Shown here in pieces: positions 1 to 8,061 of a stretch of DNA of 39,288 nt (position 1 is the first letter of the stretch; each line of letters opens with the position of its first letter). A program made the translations under genes and the position numbers. The notes under the pieces were generated by a model that saw only the letters and a program-made list of their open reading frames with translations, ran no database searches and was not told the DNA's origin. The stretch covers positions 1 through 39,288 of the forward strand of contig NZ_FOTI01000026.1 in NCBI RefSeq assembly GCF_900114545.1. Reading direction: 5' to 3'. Source of the stretch: Halanaerobium salsuginis. GTDB lineage: Bacteria; Bacillota; Halanaerobiia; Halanaerobiales; Halanaerobiaceae.

Positions 1-123
1 AGGAAAGATAATTTCCTGAAAAGTATCAGCCCAGGAATCTAAAAGATATTCCTGTAGATATTTGGGCAAATCTTTAAATGAATCGTAAAGACTTAACTGC
101 TGGTGACTGTTGGGAACAAACAT
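1..123 (-). mobile_element. Transposase, N-terminal fragment (runs off the window)
   Basis: An open frame read leftward from an ATG at 121-123 to the window edge gives 41 residues, beginning MFVPNSHQQLSLYDSF and continuing through LPKYLQEYLLDSWADTFQ. This opening (a short polar start, then a helix with a SWA.TF-like stretch) resembles the N terminus of DDE transposases of the IS1182/IS4-like group common in Clostridia and Halanaerobium; that is recognition from memory, not a search. AAAGGA lies about 9 bases before the ATG. Only the 5' end is visible, so whether the element is intact cannot be judged. Its promoter region and the element end must lie between 124 and about 200. Confidence 0.6.
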
Positions 124-132
124 TCTATCATC

Positions 133-183
133 CTTTCTTTGATTCCTTAAGTTAATTATATCAAAGAAAGCCCGTCATCTAAA
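133..183 (-). promoter_or_regulatory. Candidate transposase promoter flanked by an 11-bp inverted repeat
   Basis: On the minus strand TATAAT (155-160) follows TTTAGA (178-183) at a 17-bp spacing. CTTTCTTTGAT at 133-143 and its exact reverse complement at 160-170 form an inverted repeat around the -10 element. Because transcription would begin near 148, the 160-170 arm would not be in the transcript, so the repeat looks like a DNA operator more than an RNA hairpin. It could also be part of the insertion-sequence end. Confidence 0.35.
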
Positions 184-245
184 GGGTTATGAGAGATTAA
201 TCTGATTAATTTGAGGATGATAAAAGAAAAACTTATTGTTATTAT

Positions 246-1436
246 TTGGTTATTAATGAAATTTATTTAGTCTTTTTGGGGGCAAACCTTTATTTATTTA
301 CTTTAAGTACAGATAATTTAACTATTATAAATAGTAATTATGGTTATCAAAAGGGTAATATTATTATCAAAGAAGTTTATCAACGTTTACGTAAAAGTTT
401 AGCTGAAGACTTTGTAATTGCCCGTAAAAATGATGAATTCATTTTTTATTTTGTTTCACAGAAAGATAGAGAAACAGTTAAAGAGTTTGCCAGTCAAATT
501 ATTAATAATCTTTCTTTACCTTATGAAATAGAAAATAATTTAGTTTATTTAAAAATTAAAATTGGAATTGTAGCCCGAGAAAGAGAAAATTGTCAAGAAT
601 TAATTAGAAAGTCACGTTTAGCTCTGCTATTTGTTGATGAAAAGAATAGTATTAAATTTTATCAGGATAGTATGTTAGGCCAATTATCTGGCAGGCTTAA
701 CTTAGAAAGTAAATTAAGACGAGCTATTAGCAAACAAGAATTTATTCTTTTTTACCAGCCGCAGTTAGAAACAAAGAATAATAATATTGTAGCAGTTGAA
801 GCTTTAATTCGCTGGTATCATCCAGCCGAAGGGATGATTTCTCCAGGGCAATTTATCCCACTAGCAGAAGATACCGGGATGATTTTAGAAATTGGTGATT
901 GGGTATTACATGAGTCATTAAAACAGTTAAAAAAATGGGAAAATAAAGGCTTTAATAATTTGACTATAGCTGTTAATATAGCTCCCCAGCAGTTTCAGCA
1001 GGATAAATTTGTTTTAAAAGTTAAAGAACTTTTAAATAAATATAATGTTTCTCCCTCTAAATTAGAGTTGGAAATAACAGAAAGAACTGTAATTAAAGAT
1101 GTTGAATATACAGTTGAAGTGCTTAATAAGTTAAAGTTTTTAGGGGTTAAAATTTCAATTGATGACTTTGGAACAGGTTATTCTTCTTTAGAGTATTTAA
1201 ATAGATTTGCCCTTGATAAATTAAAAATTGATAAATCATTTGTCCATGATCAAAGTAATTTGAATATTGTTCGTACAATAATTATGATGGGAAGTAATTT
1301 AGGGCTTCAGGTAGTGGCAGAAGGAGTAGAAACCGCAAGTGAATTGGAATTTTTAATTGAAAATAACTGTAAATATTATCAGGGATTTTATTATACTCCT
1401 CCAAAACCTGCTTTTGAAATTGAAAAATATTTTTAG
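246..1436 (+). CDS. GGDEF-EAL protein, likely c-di-GMP phosphodiesterase
   Basis: A 396-residue protein with a partial GGDEF domain (about 1-135) and a full EAL domain (about 150-395). The GGDEF signature is degenerate (KNDEF at 61-65), so cyclase activity is unlikely. The EAL catalytic set looks intact: EAL 185-187, N244, E276 and E279 in ELEITE, DDFGTGYSS from 306, K327 in LKIDKSF, E359 in AEGVET and QG at 379-380. It should therefore hydrolyse c-di-GMP to pGpG. The TTG start at 246 has no convincing ribosome-binding site; the frame is open back only to a stop at 207. The protein lacks a sensor domain and the usual D.LTGLPNR opening of GGDEF, so it may be 5'-truncated beside the upstream insertion sequence. 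It would be cytoplasmic. Confidence 0.85.
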   Translation: MVINEIYLVFLGANLYLFTLSTDNLTIINSNYGYQKGNIIIKEVYQRLRKSLAEDFVIARKNDEFIFYFVSQKDRETVKEFASQIINNLSLPYEIENNLVYLKIKIGIVARERENCQELIRKSRLALLFVDEKNSIKFYQDSMLGQLSGRLNLESKLRRAISKQEFILFYQPQLETKNNNIVAVEALIRWYHPAEGMISPGQFIPLAEDTGMILEIGDWVLHESLKQLKKWENKGFNNLTIAVNIAPQQFQQDKFVLKVKELLNKYNVSPSKLELEITERTVIKDVEYTVEVLNKLKFLGVKISIDDFGTGYSSLEYLNRFALDKLKIDKSFVHDQSNLNIVRTIIMMGSNLGLQVVAEGVETASELEFLIENNCKYYQGFYYTPPKPAFEIEKYF

Positions 1437-1462
1437 ATTTAATCAAAGAAAGGAGAATTAGA

Positions 1463-1903
1463 TTGATAAGTATAAAGAAATTTGAACAGTTAAGTAAAGC
1501 TGAGTTGTATGAAATTATTGTGAATCGAATTAATGTATTTGTAGTAGAGCAAAATTGTCCTTATGCTGATTGTGATAATCTTGATCAACAAGCTTATCAT
1601 TTATTAAATAAAAAATCAGGGGAAATAATTAGTTATCTTAGAATTATTCCAGCTGGACTTGTTTATAATCAGCCTGTAATTGGGCGAGTTTTAGTTAAGG
1701 CAGAATATCGCAAACAGAAAATTGCCAGTAAAATGTTAACAGAAGCAATTAACTTTATTAAAACAGAGCTGCAGGCAAATAAAATTAAATTATCGGCTCA
1801 GGAATATGTACTAAATCTTTATCGCCAATTAGGTTTCCAACAAGTTTCTGATCGTTATCTTGAAGATGGCATACCACATTATGAAATGCAGCTTGAATTG
1901 TAA
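1463..1903 (+). CDS. GNAT acetyltransferase, ElaA-like
   Basis: 146 residues. The N-terminal stretch RINVFVVEQNCPYADCDNLD is typical of ElaA-type GNAT enzymes, and IGRVLVKAEYRKQKIASKML (about 73-92) is the acetyl-CoA-binding motif A (usual form R.Q/R.x.G/A). The C-terminal LYRQLGFQQVSDRYLEDGIPHYEM matches the family ending. It is likely a cytoplasmic acyl-CoA-dependent N-acetyltransferase; the substrate is unknown for the family. It starts at TTG (1463) with AGGAG at 1451-1455, 27 bases after the EAL gene, so the two may be co-transcribed. Confidence 0.85.
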   Translation: MISIKKFEQLSKAELYEIIVNRINVFVVEQNCPYADCDNLDQQAYHLLNKKSGEIISYLRIIPAGLVYNQPVIGRVLVKAEYRKQKIASKMLTEAINFIKTELQANKIKLSAQEYVLNLYRQLGFQQVSDRYLEDGIPHYEMQLEL

Positions 1904-1971
1904 ATAAAAAATCTTTTTGATAGAATAAAATTAGTCGAATAAAAGTTTTTACTTCAGGAGGTGACTAAAAA

Positions 1972-2760
1972 CTGCTAGATTTAGAAAAAGCACTTGTATT
2001 TGCGGAAAATTGGGCTGTTAAGGTTGGTAATATACAGCAAAAAAAACTAAAAGAAAATAAATTTAAAGTTAGTACTAAAAGTACTGAAACTGATCTAGTT
2101 ACAGAAGTTGACTTATTAAGTGAAAAAATGATTAGGGCAGAAATTAAACAAAGATTTCCAGAACATAATATTTTAGGTGAAGAAATTGAATATGAAGATC
2201 AGAAAAGTGATTATACCTGGGTTATTGATCCTCTTGACGGAACGAATAATTATGCTAATTCTTATCCCATTTATGCGGTTTCTATTGCCCTGAGGGATAA
2301 GTGTGATTATTTGTTAGGGGTTATTTATTTACCAGAGTTAGATCAATTATATTCAGTTATTCGAGGACAGGGTAGTTTTAATAAACAGCAGCCGCTTAAG
2401 GTTACAGATAAAATAGCCTTAAATCAAGCTTTAATTGCAACCGGATTTCCCTATGATAAGGATAGTTCTCAATTAGATAATTTGGCTCCTTTTAATAAGT
2501 TGCTAAAAAAACTTAGAGGTATCAGACGTTCTGGGAGTGCTGCTTTTGACTTAACAGCAGTTGCAGCAGGTAAAATAGATGCTTATTGGGAATTTAAATT
2601 AAGTGAGTGGGATTATGCTGCTGGTGAGCTGCTGGTTAGAGAAGCTGGCGGAGAAGTATTTAAAACCAGCCTAGATGACAACTTACTATTGATAGCTGGC
2701 AATAAAAATTTGGTTAGACAGATAAAATCAACTATTAATGATATTTATAATTTTAGCTAA
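1972..2760 (+). CDS. Inositol monophosphatase family phosphatase (CTG start)
   Basis: Mg-dependent sugar-phosphate or inositol-phosphate phosphatase. From ATG 2128 the frame would give only 210 residues and miss the N-terminal helix and the STETDLVTEVD motif, but the frame stays open and family-like back to CTG at 1972, directly after an in-frame TAA at 1966-1968. AGGAGG at 1956-1961 lies about 10 bases before this CTG. I therefore propose a 262-residue protein, the usual family length. Metal-binding motifs (CTG numbering): GEE 69-71, DPLDGT 86-91 and WD 213-214 in WDYAAGE. Substrate may be myo-inositol-1-phosphate, fructose-1,6-bisphosphate or 3'-phosphoadenosine phosphate. It sits between the acetyltransferase and an FAH-family gene in the same direction. 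Confidence 0.85.
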   Translation: MLDLEKALVFAENWAVKVGNIQQKKLKENKFKVSTKSTETDLVTEVDLLSEKMIRAEIKQRFPEHNILGEEIEYEDQKSDYTWVIDPLDGTNNYANSYPIYAVSIALRDKCDYLLGVIYLPELDQLYSVIRGQGSFNKQQPLKVTDKIALNQALIATGFPYDKDSSQLDNLAPFNKLLKKLRGIRRSGSAAFDLTAVAAGKIDAYWEFKLSEWDYAAGELLVREAGGEVFKTSLDDNLLLIAGNKNLVRQIKSTINDIYNFS

Positions 2761-2781
2761 AAAATAGCAGAGGAGTAGATC

Positions 2782-3576
2782 ATGAAAATAATACGTTATC
2801 AAAATCAAACTGATGAAATAAAATATGGCATTCTTAAATCAAGCAAAATATTTGAACTGCAGGGTGATCTTTTTGATGATTTTTCTGCTGGTCCAGCAGT
2901 AGCTGAATTGAAAAATGTTAAATTGCTAGCTCCTATTATGCCACCTAATATTATAGCAATCGGGCTTAATTATCGTCAACATGCTTTAGAAACAGGTGCT
3001 CAAATTCCTGAAAGACCAGTTATTTTTATAAAGGCTACCAGCAGTATTACTAATCCTGATTCAGAGATTATTTTACCTAAACTTGCTCCTGATGAAGTTG
3101 ATTTTGAAGCTGAACTGGCTGTAATAATTTCTCGTCCGGCTAAAAATATTGAAACTGTTGAAGTAAGTGATTATATTTTAGGATATACTTGTGCTAATGA
3201 TGTTAGCGCGCGTGATTGCCAAAAGAAATTAGATAAACAGTGGGCACGTGGGAAATCATTTGATACTTTCTGTCCGCTTGGTCCCTGGATTGAAACAGAA
3301 CTTGATGGAATGAATTGTGAAATTAAGTCTATTTTAAACGGAAAAGTCATGCAGAAGTCGAATACTTCTGATCTGATTTTTAATATTGAACAATTAGTTA
3401 GTTATCTATCACATAATATGACCTTATTACCAGGAACTGTAATCTTAACTGGAACACCTGAAGGAGTAGGATTTGCTAGAGAAAAGCAGGTTTTTTTAAC
3501 TGCAGGTGATGAGATAGAGATAAAAATTGCTGGTATTGGTAGTTTGAAAAATAAAGTTGTCAGTGAAACTAATTAG
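2782..3576 (+). CDS. Fumarylacetoacetate hydrolase family protein
   Basis: 264 residues with the FAH fold: an N-terminal Rv2993c-like small domain (1-50), then IAIGLNYRQHALETG (59-72), VDFEAELAVI with the metal-ligand pair E109/E111, CANDVSARDCQ with D140, GKSFDTFCPLGPWI (157-170) and a C-terminal GTPEGVGFAR. This set fits a divalent-metal C-C hydrolase, decarboxylase or oxaloacetate tautomerase acting on 2-oxo acids. FAH-family members in anaerobes often act as acylpyruvate hydrolase or oxaloacetate decarboxylase; the substrate cannot be read from sequence. It begins at ATG 2782, 21 bases after the phosphatase stop, with GAGGAG upstream, so probably the same transcript. Confidence 0.9.
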   Translation: MKIIRYQNQTDEIKYGILKSSKIFELQGDLFDDFSAGPAVAELKNVKLLAPIMPPNIIAIGLNYRQHALETGAQIPERPVIFIKATSSITNPDSEIILPKLAPDEVDFEAELAVIISRPAKNIETVEVSDYILGYTCANDVSARDCQKKLDKQWARGKSFDTFCPLGPWIETELDGMNCEIKSILNGKVMQKSNTSDLIFNIEQLVSYLSHNMTLLPGTVILTGTPEGVGFAREKQVFLTAGDEIEIKIAGIGSLKNKVVSETN

Positions 3577-3611
3577 TTTATATATAAATTTTACTCTTTA
3601 GGGAGGTAGTT

Positions 3612-4073
3612 ATGAATTTTTTTAATTCTAAAACAGTAAGTTTAATAATCCCTATTCTCTTAGTTGTTCTTTTTTACTTAATTAAAAGCATTTATAATTC
3701 TATTCAGCAAAGAAGAGCAGAAGAACTATTTGGAAATTACCATAAAGATCGAATTATTTATTTTAGTAAAAAAGTTAATTTTTTTGGTCTTAGCAGTACA
3801 GGATTAACTCAAATTAGAGGTAATGGTTCTTTACTCTTAACAGCAGAAGAAATTCATTTTTTAAAATGGCTGCCTAAGTCTGAATTAATTATTCCTCTAA
3901 CAAATATAGAAAGTATAGAAAGAGTTAATTCTTTTCTGGGTAAAAAAAGAGGTAAAAATAAAGAACTATTAAAGATTGATTTTTTTAATCAGCAGGGAGA
4001 ATTAGATTCAGCTGCACTTTTACTTGATAATCTTTCTGTCTGGGAAGAAGTCTTACAGGCGAGTTTAAAATAA
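3612..4073 (+). CDS. Membrane-anchored hypothetical protein, PH-like domain possible
   Basis: 153 residues; I do not recognise a named family. A hydrophobic segment (about 9-26) is followed by a charged helix (IQQRRAEELFGNYHKD) and a beta-rich region in which GNGSLLLTAEEIHFLKWLPKSELIIPLTNIESIERV resembles the opening strands of bacterial PH/GRAM-like domains. This suggests one membrane anchor with a cytoplasmic domain. Start ATG 3612 is preceded by AGGGAGGT. It is the last gene before a bidirectional terminator, 35 bases after the FAH gene. Confidence 0.7.
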   Translation: MNFFNSKTVSLIIPILLVVLFYLIKSIYNSIQQRRAEELFGNYHKDRIIYFSKKVNFFGLSSTGLTQIRGNGSLLLTAEEIHFLKWLPKSELIIPLTNIESIERVNSFLGKKRGKNKELLKIDFFNQQGELDSAALLLDNLSVWEEVLQASLK

Positions 4074-4109
4074 TAAATTTTTAAACTTAATTATTATTAA
4101 ATAAATATG

Positions 4110-4162
4110 AAAAAACCGCTCTGATTAGAAGATAATACTCTTCAGAAGCGGCTTTTTTTATT
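4110..4162. terminator. Bidirectional terminator between convergent genes
   Basis: A run of A (4110-4115) leads into CCGCTCTGA, a loop region containing TAGAAG and CTCTT, then TCAGAAGCGG and a run of T (4153-4159). CCGCT pairs with AGCGG and CTGA with TCAG. With A on one side and T on the other it can serve the 3612-4073 gene and the minus-strand chemoreceptor. Confidence 0.75.
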
Positions 4163-4214
4163 CAGTTATTTAATAATAATGGCCTGACTTAAAAACTAGA
4201 GCTGCTAAAAGAGT

Positions 4215-6029
4215 TTAAACATTATAATTTTTAAGGCTATCCCGGAAGTTTTCAGTTAAATCTTCCATTTGTTCTATATAGCCAGTCATATCTTTGATTT
4301 TTTCAGAATAACTATTAACACTGGCACTCATTTCCTGACTAGAAGCAGAATTTTCTTCTGCAATAGCTGCCAGATTATTAAAGTTAGCAATAACTTCTTT
4401 GATTTTCTCAGTTTCAGTGTTTAATCTATTTACAATATCAACTACCTGGTCAGTAGCTTTTTCAATATCATTGGTAGCATTATTACTTGAATTAGCTACA
4501 TCTTCTAAAGCCTGATTGCTAGCTTCTAGATTAGTAAATTGTTCGCTAATATTTGAGCTTAAATTTTCAACATGTTCAGTAAATTCTCCTAGATTTTTAC
4601 GAATTGTTTCAACTGCTAATTGAGATTCTTCGGCCAGTTCTCTTACTTCTTCTGCAACTACTGTAAAGCCACGCCCATTATCAGAAGAACGAGCAGCTTC
4701 GATAGATGCATTTAAAGATAATAAATTAGTCTGACCTGCTATATCTTCAACAGTATCAACTATTTCCATAATAGTAACTATTTTTTCGGATAACTGTTTT
4801 CCCAGTTGATTAACATTAGCAAAAGCAGATCTAACTCCGCTTATTCGCTGGTTGACTTCAACTACAGCTTGCGTTGAGTTTCGAATGTTACCAACAGCTT
4901 GTTTTAAATTATCGCGACTATCTTTACCAGCATTAACCAATGTCTGAATTTCTTCTACATTTTGATTAACAATATAAGTAGATTCCTCTGTTTCATGTGC
5001 TTGAGCCTGAGCTCCCTGAGCTACTTCATCAACTACTGTGGCAATACTTTCTGATACTTTTTCCATGTCTTCAGCTAATTTCACAAAATCCTCAGTAAAA
5101 TTATACATATCATCTGTACCACCTTTAAGTAGTAAGATGTCTTCTCTTAAAGCAGATTTAATCTTCCTTAATTTATTAAATAAATTTTCAAAATCATCAG
5201 CTGTCTGCAGTCTATTTTCATCATCCAGATTTAATTTGCCAATTTTATCTAACTCATGATCAACTGTCTTTAAAGGAGAGACTAACAATTTACTTATAAT
5301 AAACATAATAACTGCCAGAGAAAAACCAGCAGCTAGATTTAGTTGCCAACCATCAGAAAACTGTGGCAAAAAGAGAAGAGCAGTCGTTAAGATAAAAGTT
5401 GTTACACTTAGTTTGGCTGGTATACTTTTAAAGATACCAAAACTCAAAAGGCGAGAAAATAAATAATTTTTTTCTGAACGAAATGATTTTTCAAATTCAA
5501 TATGTATAATTAGATATTGTTCACCATCGCTATCAGTTCCACGATCTATTTCTTCAACTTTAATTGGTGTTTTAAAAAAGCTGGAACTACCAGATAATAG
5601 TCCTAGGAAATAGTCAAACATGCCTCGCTTTGATTTATAGGTCATTTTTATTTTATGATCATTTATTTCTTCTGCTATTAAGCGTGGCGGATTTGTACCA
5701 GGCAGCATTTCTGTTAATTGAGAATGAACTGTGTCCATCAACATTAAAAAATTTTTCAAGGTACGATTGCTAAAATAAGATGGAAACCAGTTTGAAAAAG
5801 TTTCAATATTTTTTTCACCCATATCATACCAAATTTTAGCTGGCTTTTTGTGAATATCTTGTCCAATAAATTTCATGAGATCTTTTGTTTTCTGATCTTC
5901 AATAGTTGTCATTGGAGTTATAATAAGGTCCTCTTTAAAACCAGCTTTCTTTTTAGCTCTTTCGACTACATCATCACCATAACTCTTGCTAAGAGTTTTT
6001 AACCAGGTTGAAACAACTGTTCCTTTCAT
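4215..6029 (-). CDS. Chemoreceptor with N-terminal O2-type H-NOX heme domain
   Basis: 604 residues. Residues 1-183 are an H-NOX (HNOB) domain that aligns without gaps to the Caldanaerobacter tengcongensis receptor domain over the key positions: heme ligand H102 (VHSQL), P115, the Y131-x-S133-x-R135 propionate motif, and the distal-pocket W9, N74 and Y140 that in that protein stabilise bound O2. Two membrane segments (about 205-223 and 229-251) follow, with no clear HAMP domain. The rest is a methyl-accepting signalling domain with the hairpin tip [20 protein letters not shown] and [18 protein letters not shown]. It should sense O2 (possibly NO) in the cytoplasm and signal to CheA/CheW, moving an anaerobe away from oxygen. 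It is monocistronic; GGGGGT precedes the ATG. No che genes are nearby. Confidence 0.95.
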   Translation of the reverse strand: MKGTVVSTWLKTLSKSYGDDVVERAKKKAGFKEDLIITPMTTIEDQKTKDLMKFIGQDIHKKPAKIWYDMGEKNIETFSNWFPSYFSNRTLKNFLMLMDTVHSQLTEMLPGTNPPRLIAEEINDHKIKMTYKSKRGMFDYFLGLLSGSSSFFKTPIKVEEIDRGTDSDGEQYLIIHIEFEKSFRSEKNYLFSRLLSFGIFKSIPAKLSVTTFILTTALLFLPQFSDGWQLNLAAGFSLAVIMFIISKLLVSPLKTVDHELDKIGKLNLDDENRLQTADDFENLFNKLRKIKSALREDILLLKGGTDDMYNFTEDFVKLAEDMEKVSESIATVVDEVAQGAQAQAHETEESTYIVNQNVEEIQTLVNAGKDSRDNLKQAVGNIRNSTQAVVEVNQRISGVRSAFANVNQLGKQLSEKIVTIMEIVDTVEDIAGQTNLLSLNASIEAARSSDNGRGFTVVAEEVRELAEESQLAVETIRKNLGEFTEHVENLSSNISEQFTNLEASNQALEDVANSSNNATNDIEKATDQVVDIVNRLNTETEKIKEVIANFNNLAAIAEENSASSQEMSASVNSYSEKIKDMTGYIEQMEDLTENFRDSLKNYNV

Positions 6030-6073
6030 AAATTTACCCCCATTTTATTAAAATTTATAATTGCTCAACTATA

Positions 6074-6111
6074 AAACTTATAAAATTAATAACTTTATAA
6101 GTTTCAGTATA
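6074..6111 (-). promoter_or_regulatory. Inverted repeat and -10-like box upstream of the chemoreceptor
   Basis: AAACTTATAAA (6074-6084) and its exact reverse complement (6094-6104) are separated by 9 bases. On the minus strand a TATACT box (6106-6111) lies immediately upstream, so the repeat would overlap the transcription start or 5' leader. The matching -35 is weak. It could be an operator or a leader hairpin. Confidence 0.3.
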
Positions 6112-6252
6112 AATATTTTTGATTATTTTTTAATCATATAATTTAATTCTTGATAACTGCTTTAATACCTGCTTAATTTAGCTTTTATATATTTAATTTT
6201 AATAAAGATTAGATATTTAAATTTACATTTAATTAACATATTTGCAATCTGT

Positions 6253-6280
6253 TTGTAACCTTGATCTGTCATTATATAAC
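6253..6280 (+). promoter_or_regulatory. Candidate promoter for a short transcript
   Basis: TTGTAA (6253-6258) and TATAAC (6275-6280) are 16 bases apart. A start near 6287 would give a transcript of about 75 bases ending at the 6322-6361 terminator. Confidence 0.35.
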
Positions 6281-6286
6281 TAACGG

Positions 6287-6361
6287 AAAAATATTAATGT
6301 ATTTGTTTACTCGCTGGGGTGGCAGATGCGGCTGTTTAACAGCCGTTTCTGCTTTTTTTTA
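6287..6361 (+). ncRNA. Candidate small RNA ending in a strong terminator
   Basis: The stretch between the candidate promoter and the T run is short, contains no plausible coding frame, and turns relatively GC-rich at 6311-6352 within very AT-rich surroundings. The 3' end folds as GCAGA-TG-CGGCTG / CAGCCG-TT-TCTGC. It may be a small RNA, or a leader with a premature terminator for the methyltransferase gene starting 148 bases downstream. I match it to no known riboswitch class. Confidence 0.3.
6322..6361 (+). terminator. Rho-independent terminator
   Basis: GCAGA at 6322 pairs with TCTGC ending at 6352, enclosing CGGCTG/CAGCCG around a TTTAA loop, followed by eight T from 6353. This is the strongest hairpin-plus-T-run in the first 10 kb, and no gene lies directly before it on the plus strand. 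Confidence 0.75.
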
Positions 6362-6508
6362 GTTTCTGATTTTTTGATTACTTAGTTTAAATGTATGGTT
6401 TTTTACTTAATTAAACTTAATTTTGTTTTATAATTAAATAAATTAATCATTTGAGCAGGCATAAATAGTAAACTTACAATAACTTTTATTTAGATAGGAG
6501 TTGAGAAG

Positions 6509-7090
6509 ATGACTGATCATAAATTTAATCCAGCTAAGAGAGCTAAATTATTAGCTAAATCAAGGTTAGAAATTCTGCAGCCTTTTAATTTATTGAAAAG
6601 ATTTAATTTACAAGCAGGAGATATATTTATTGATGTTGGTGCTGGAAATGGTGCTTTTGCTATACCAGCAGCAAAGATTGTTGGCAGAACAGGTTTTGTT
6701 TATGCTGTTGATGTAGAAATTAAGATGCTGCTTGATTTAAAATATAGAGCTCAACAGCTGGATTTATCGAATAGAATAGAAATAATAAAGAGCCAGGAAA
6801 ATGATGCTAACTTGCGTCAGCCGGCTGATCTAATGCTATTTTCTTATATGTTGCATGAGGTAGATAATAAATTTATTTTTTTAGAGAACTATTTTAGATT
6901 TCTTAAAACAGGAGCACGGGTAATTTTTATTGAATGGCAAGCTGATGTTGATGATAAAGCAGGTCCACCAGCTTCTCATAGAGTTGCTAGATCAGAATTA
7001 AAAGAGCTTCTAAAAGATAATAATATTACTGATTTAGAAACTGAAGAACTCAGCTCAGAAATCTACTTAATGACAGGATTAAAAAAATAA
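6509..7090 (+). CDS. Class I SAM-dependent methyltransferase
   Basis: 193 residues. The SAM-binding motif I, FIDVGAGNGAF (about 40-50), is followed by VYAVDVEIKML with an acidic residue ending strand 2, and a later LMLFSYMLHEV strand-4 motif, as in UbiE/Methyltransf_11-type enzymes. The C terminus carries a short ELKELLKDNNITDLETEEL helix-strand unit. The substrate is not evident; similar small enzymes in anaerobes methylate small molecules or metalloids, but no cysteine cluster for arsenite is seen. ATG 6509 has TAGGAG upstream. It converges on the degV gene with a 9-base gap. Confidence 0.85.
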   Translation: MTDHKFNPAKRAKLLAKSRLEILQPFNLLKRFNLQAGDIFIDVGAGNGAFAIPAAKIVGRTGFVYAVDVEIKMLLDLKYRAQQLDLSNRIEIIKSQENDANLRQPADLMLFSYMLHEVDNKFIFLENYFRFLKTGARVIFIEWQADVDDKAGPPASHRVARSELKELLKDNNITDLETEELSSEIYLMTGLKK

Positions 7091-7099
7091 ATTTAAAAT

Positions 7100-7972
7100 C
7101 TATTTGCTTAAAAAATCACCACTTAAACCAAGAACTGCGTAGACTGTTGGGCCAACATGGCAGCCCAGGGTAGGACTGATCCGACTATTAAATAATTTTA
7201 TTTCTTTATTTTGTTTTATTTTGCTTAATAGTTTATTCTTAGTTTTATTTAGATCATTTTCTCTTCTACCGTGGGCAAAGCCCAGCCAGATATTTTGCTC
7301 ATTTTCTATTTTATTTAAAACAAGTTTAATAATTTTATCCATGGCCCTTCTTTCCCCTCTTGCCTTAGCAACTGGCTCTACTTTACCATTCTCAGAGTTA
7401 ATTGAAATTACTGGATTTATCTTAAAGATTGACCCTAAAAAAGAACTTGCCTTACCAATTCTGCCTCCCTTTTCCATATAAGTTAGATCTTTAACTGTAA
7501 AATAGAGAAAAAGATTTTGGCGTGCTTTTTTCAGCAGTGCAACTATTTCTGGAGCCGATTTATTTTGAAAACTTAATTCAGCTGCCAGATTTACTAACAT
7601 ACCTAATCCAAGTGAAATAGTTGCACTGTCTACTACTGTAATTTTCCCAACAGGGAATTCTGCAGCAGCAAGTTTGGCTGATTCAAAGGTACCACTGAGA
7701 GCTTTTGCAACATGGATTGAAATTATTTGCTCATGTTTTTTAAGTAAGTTTTTATATTTTTGAATAAATAAATTAGGTGCAGGTCGAGAAGTATGTGGTA
7801 GTTTTGTTGAATTTTTTAACAAAGAAAAAAAGCTATCTGCATTAATATCTATGCCATCTTGATAAATTTCCTCTCCGAAGTGGACTGAAAGAGGTACTAC
7901 TTCTATTTGATATTTACTAATTAGTTCTGTGTCTAAGTCACAGGTACTATCTGTTACAATTCCAATACTCAT
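7100..7972 (-). CDS. DegV family fatty-acid-binding protein
   Basis: 290 residues, the standard family length. It opens with IGIVTDSTCDLDTELISKY, has the HTSRPAP motif near residue 60, ISIHVAKALSGTFESAK near 100 and a C-terminal GCHVGPTVYAVLGLSG; these threonine/serine and histidine motifs bind the fatty-acid carboxylate in DegV/FakB proteins. In Firmicutes such proteins present exogenous fatty acids to the kinase FakA for phosphorylation and phospholipid synthesis. No fakA (DAK-domain) gene is in the window. It lies downstream of the AraC gene on the same strand with an 89-base gap. Confidence 0.93.
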   Translation of the reverse strand: MSIGIVTDSTCDLDTELISKYQIEVVPLSVHFGEEIYQDGIDINADSFFSLLKNSTKLPHTSRPAPNLFIQKYKNLLKKHEQIISIHVAKALSGTFESAKLAAAEFPVGKITVVDSATISLGLGMLVNLAAELSFQNKSAPEIVALLKKARQNLFLYFTVKDLTYMEKGGRIGKASSFLGSIFKINPVISINSENGKVEPVAKARGERRAMDKIIKLVLNKIENEQNIWLGFAHGRRENDLNKTKNKLLSKIKQNKEIKLFNSRISPTLGCHVGPTVYAVLGLSGDFLSK

Positions 7973-8061
7973 AAACTACTCCCTTCATAATTATTATAAG
8001 CTATTAAGTTATTTGTAAAAGCTATAGTTAATTTTAGCACTTAAATTTTTTGCTGTCCAAT

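Larger units (their letters stand above)
6030..6508. other. 479-bp divergent intergenic region
   Basis: A very AT-rich gap between the divergent chemoreceptor and methyltransferase genes. It holds an 11-bp inverted repeat close to the chemoreceptor, a promoter-like pair near 6253-6280 on the plus strand, and a strong hairpin with a T run at 6322-6361. No open frame with a ribosome-binding site and family resemblance was found. The part from 6362 to 6490 is AT-rich with no recognised signal apart from the Shine-Dalgarno TAGGAG before 6509. Confidence 0.6.

Noticed and set aside
217-270. Short frame starting ATG 217 near GAGG, 17 codons, ending TAG 268-270
   Set aside because: The GAGG touches the ATG, leaving no room for initiation; the peptide is hydrophobic and simple and overlaps the better-supported GGDEF-EAL frame.
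5038-5259. 73-codon plus-strand frame inside the chemoreceptor gene
   Set aside because: Antisense shadow of a well-supported gene, serine/leucine-rich as expected from reversed coding, with no ribosome-binding site.
7221-7481. 86-codon plus-strand frame inside degV
   Set aside because: Antisense of a clear DegV protein; no family resemblance.
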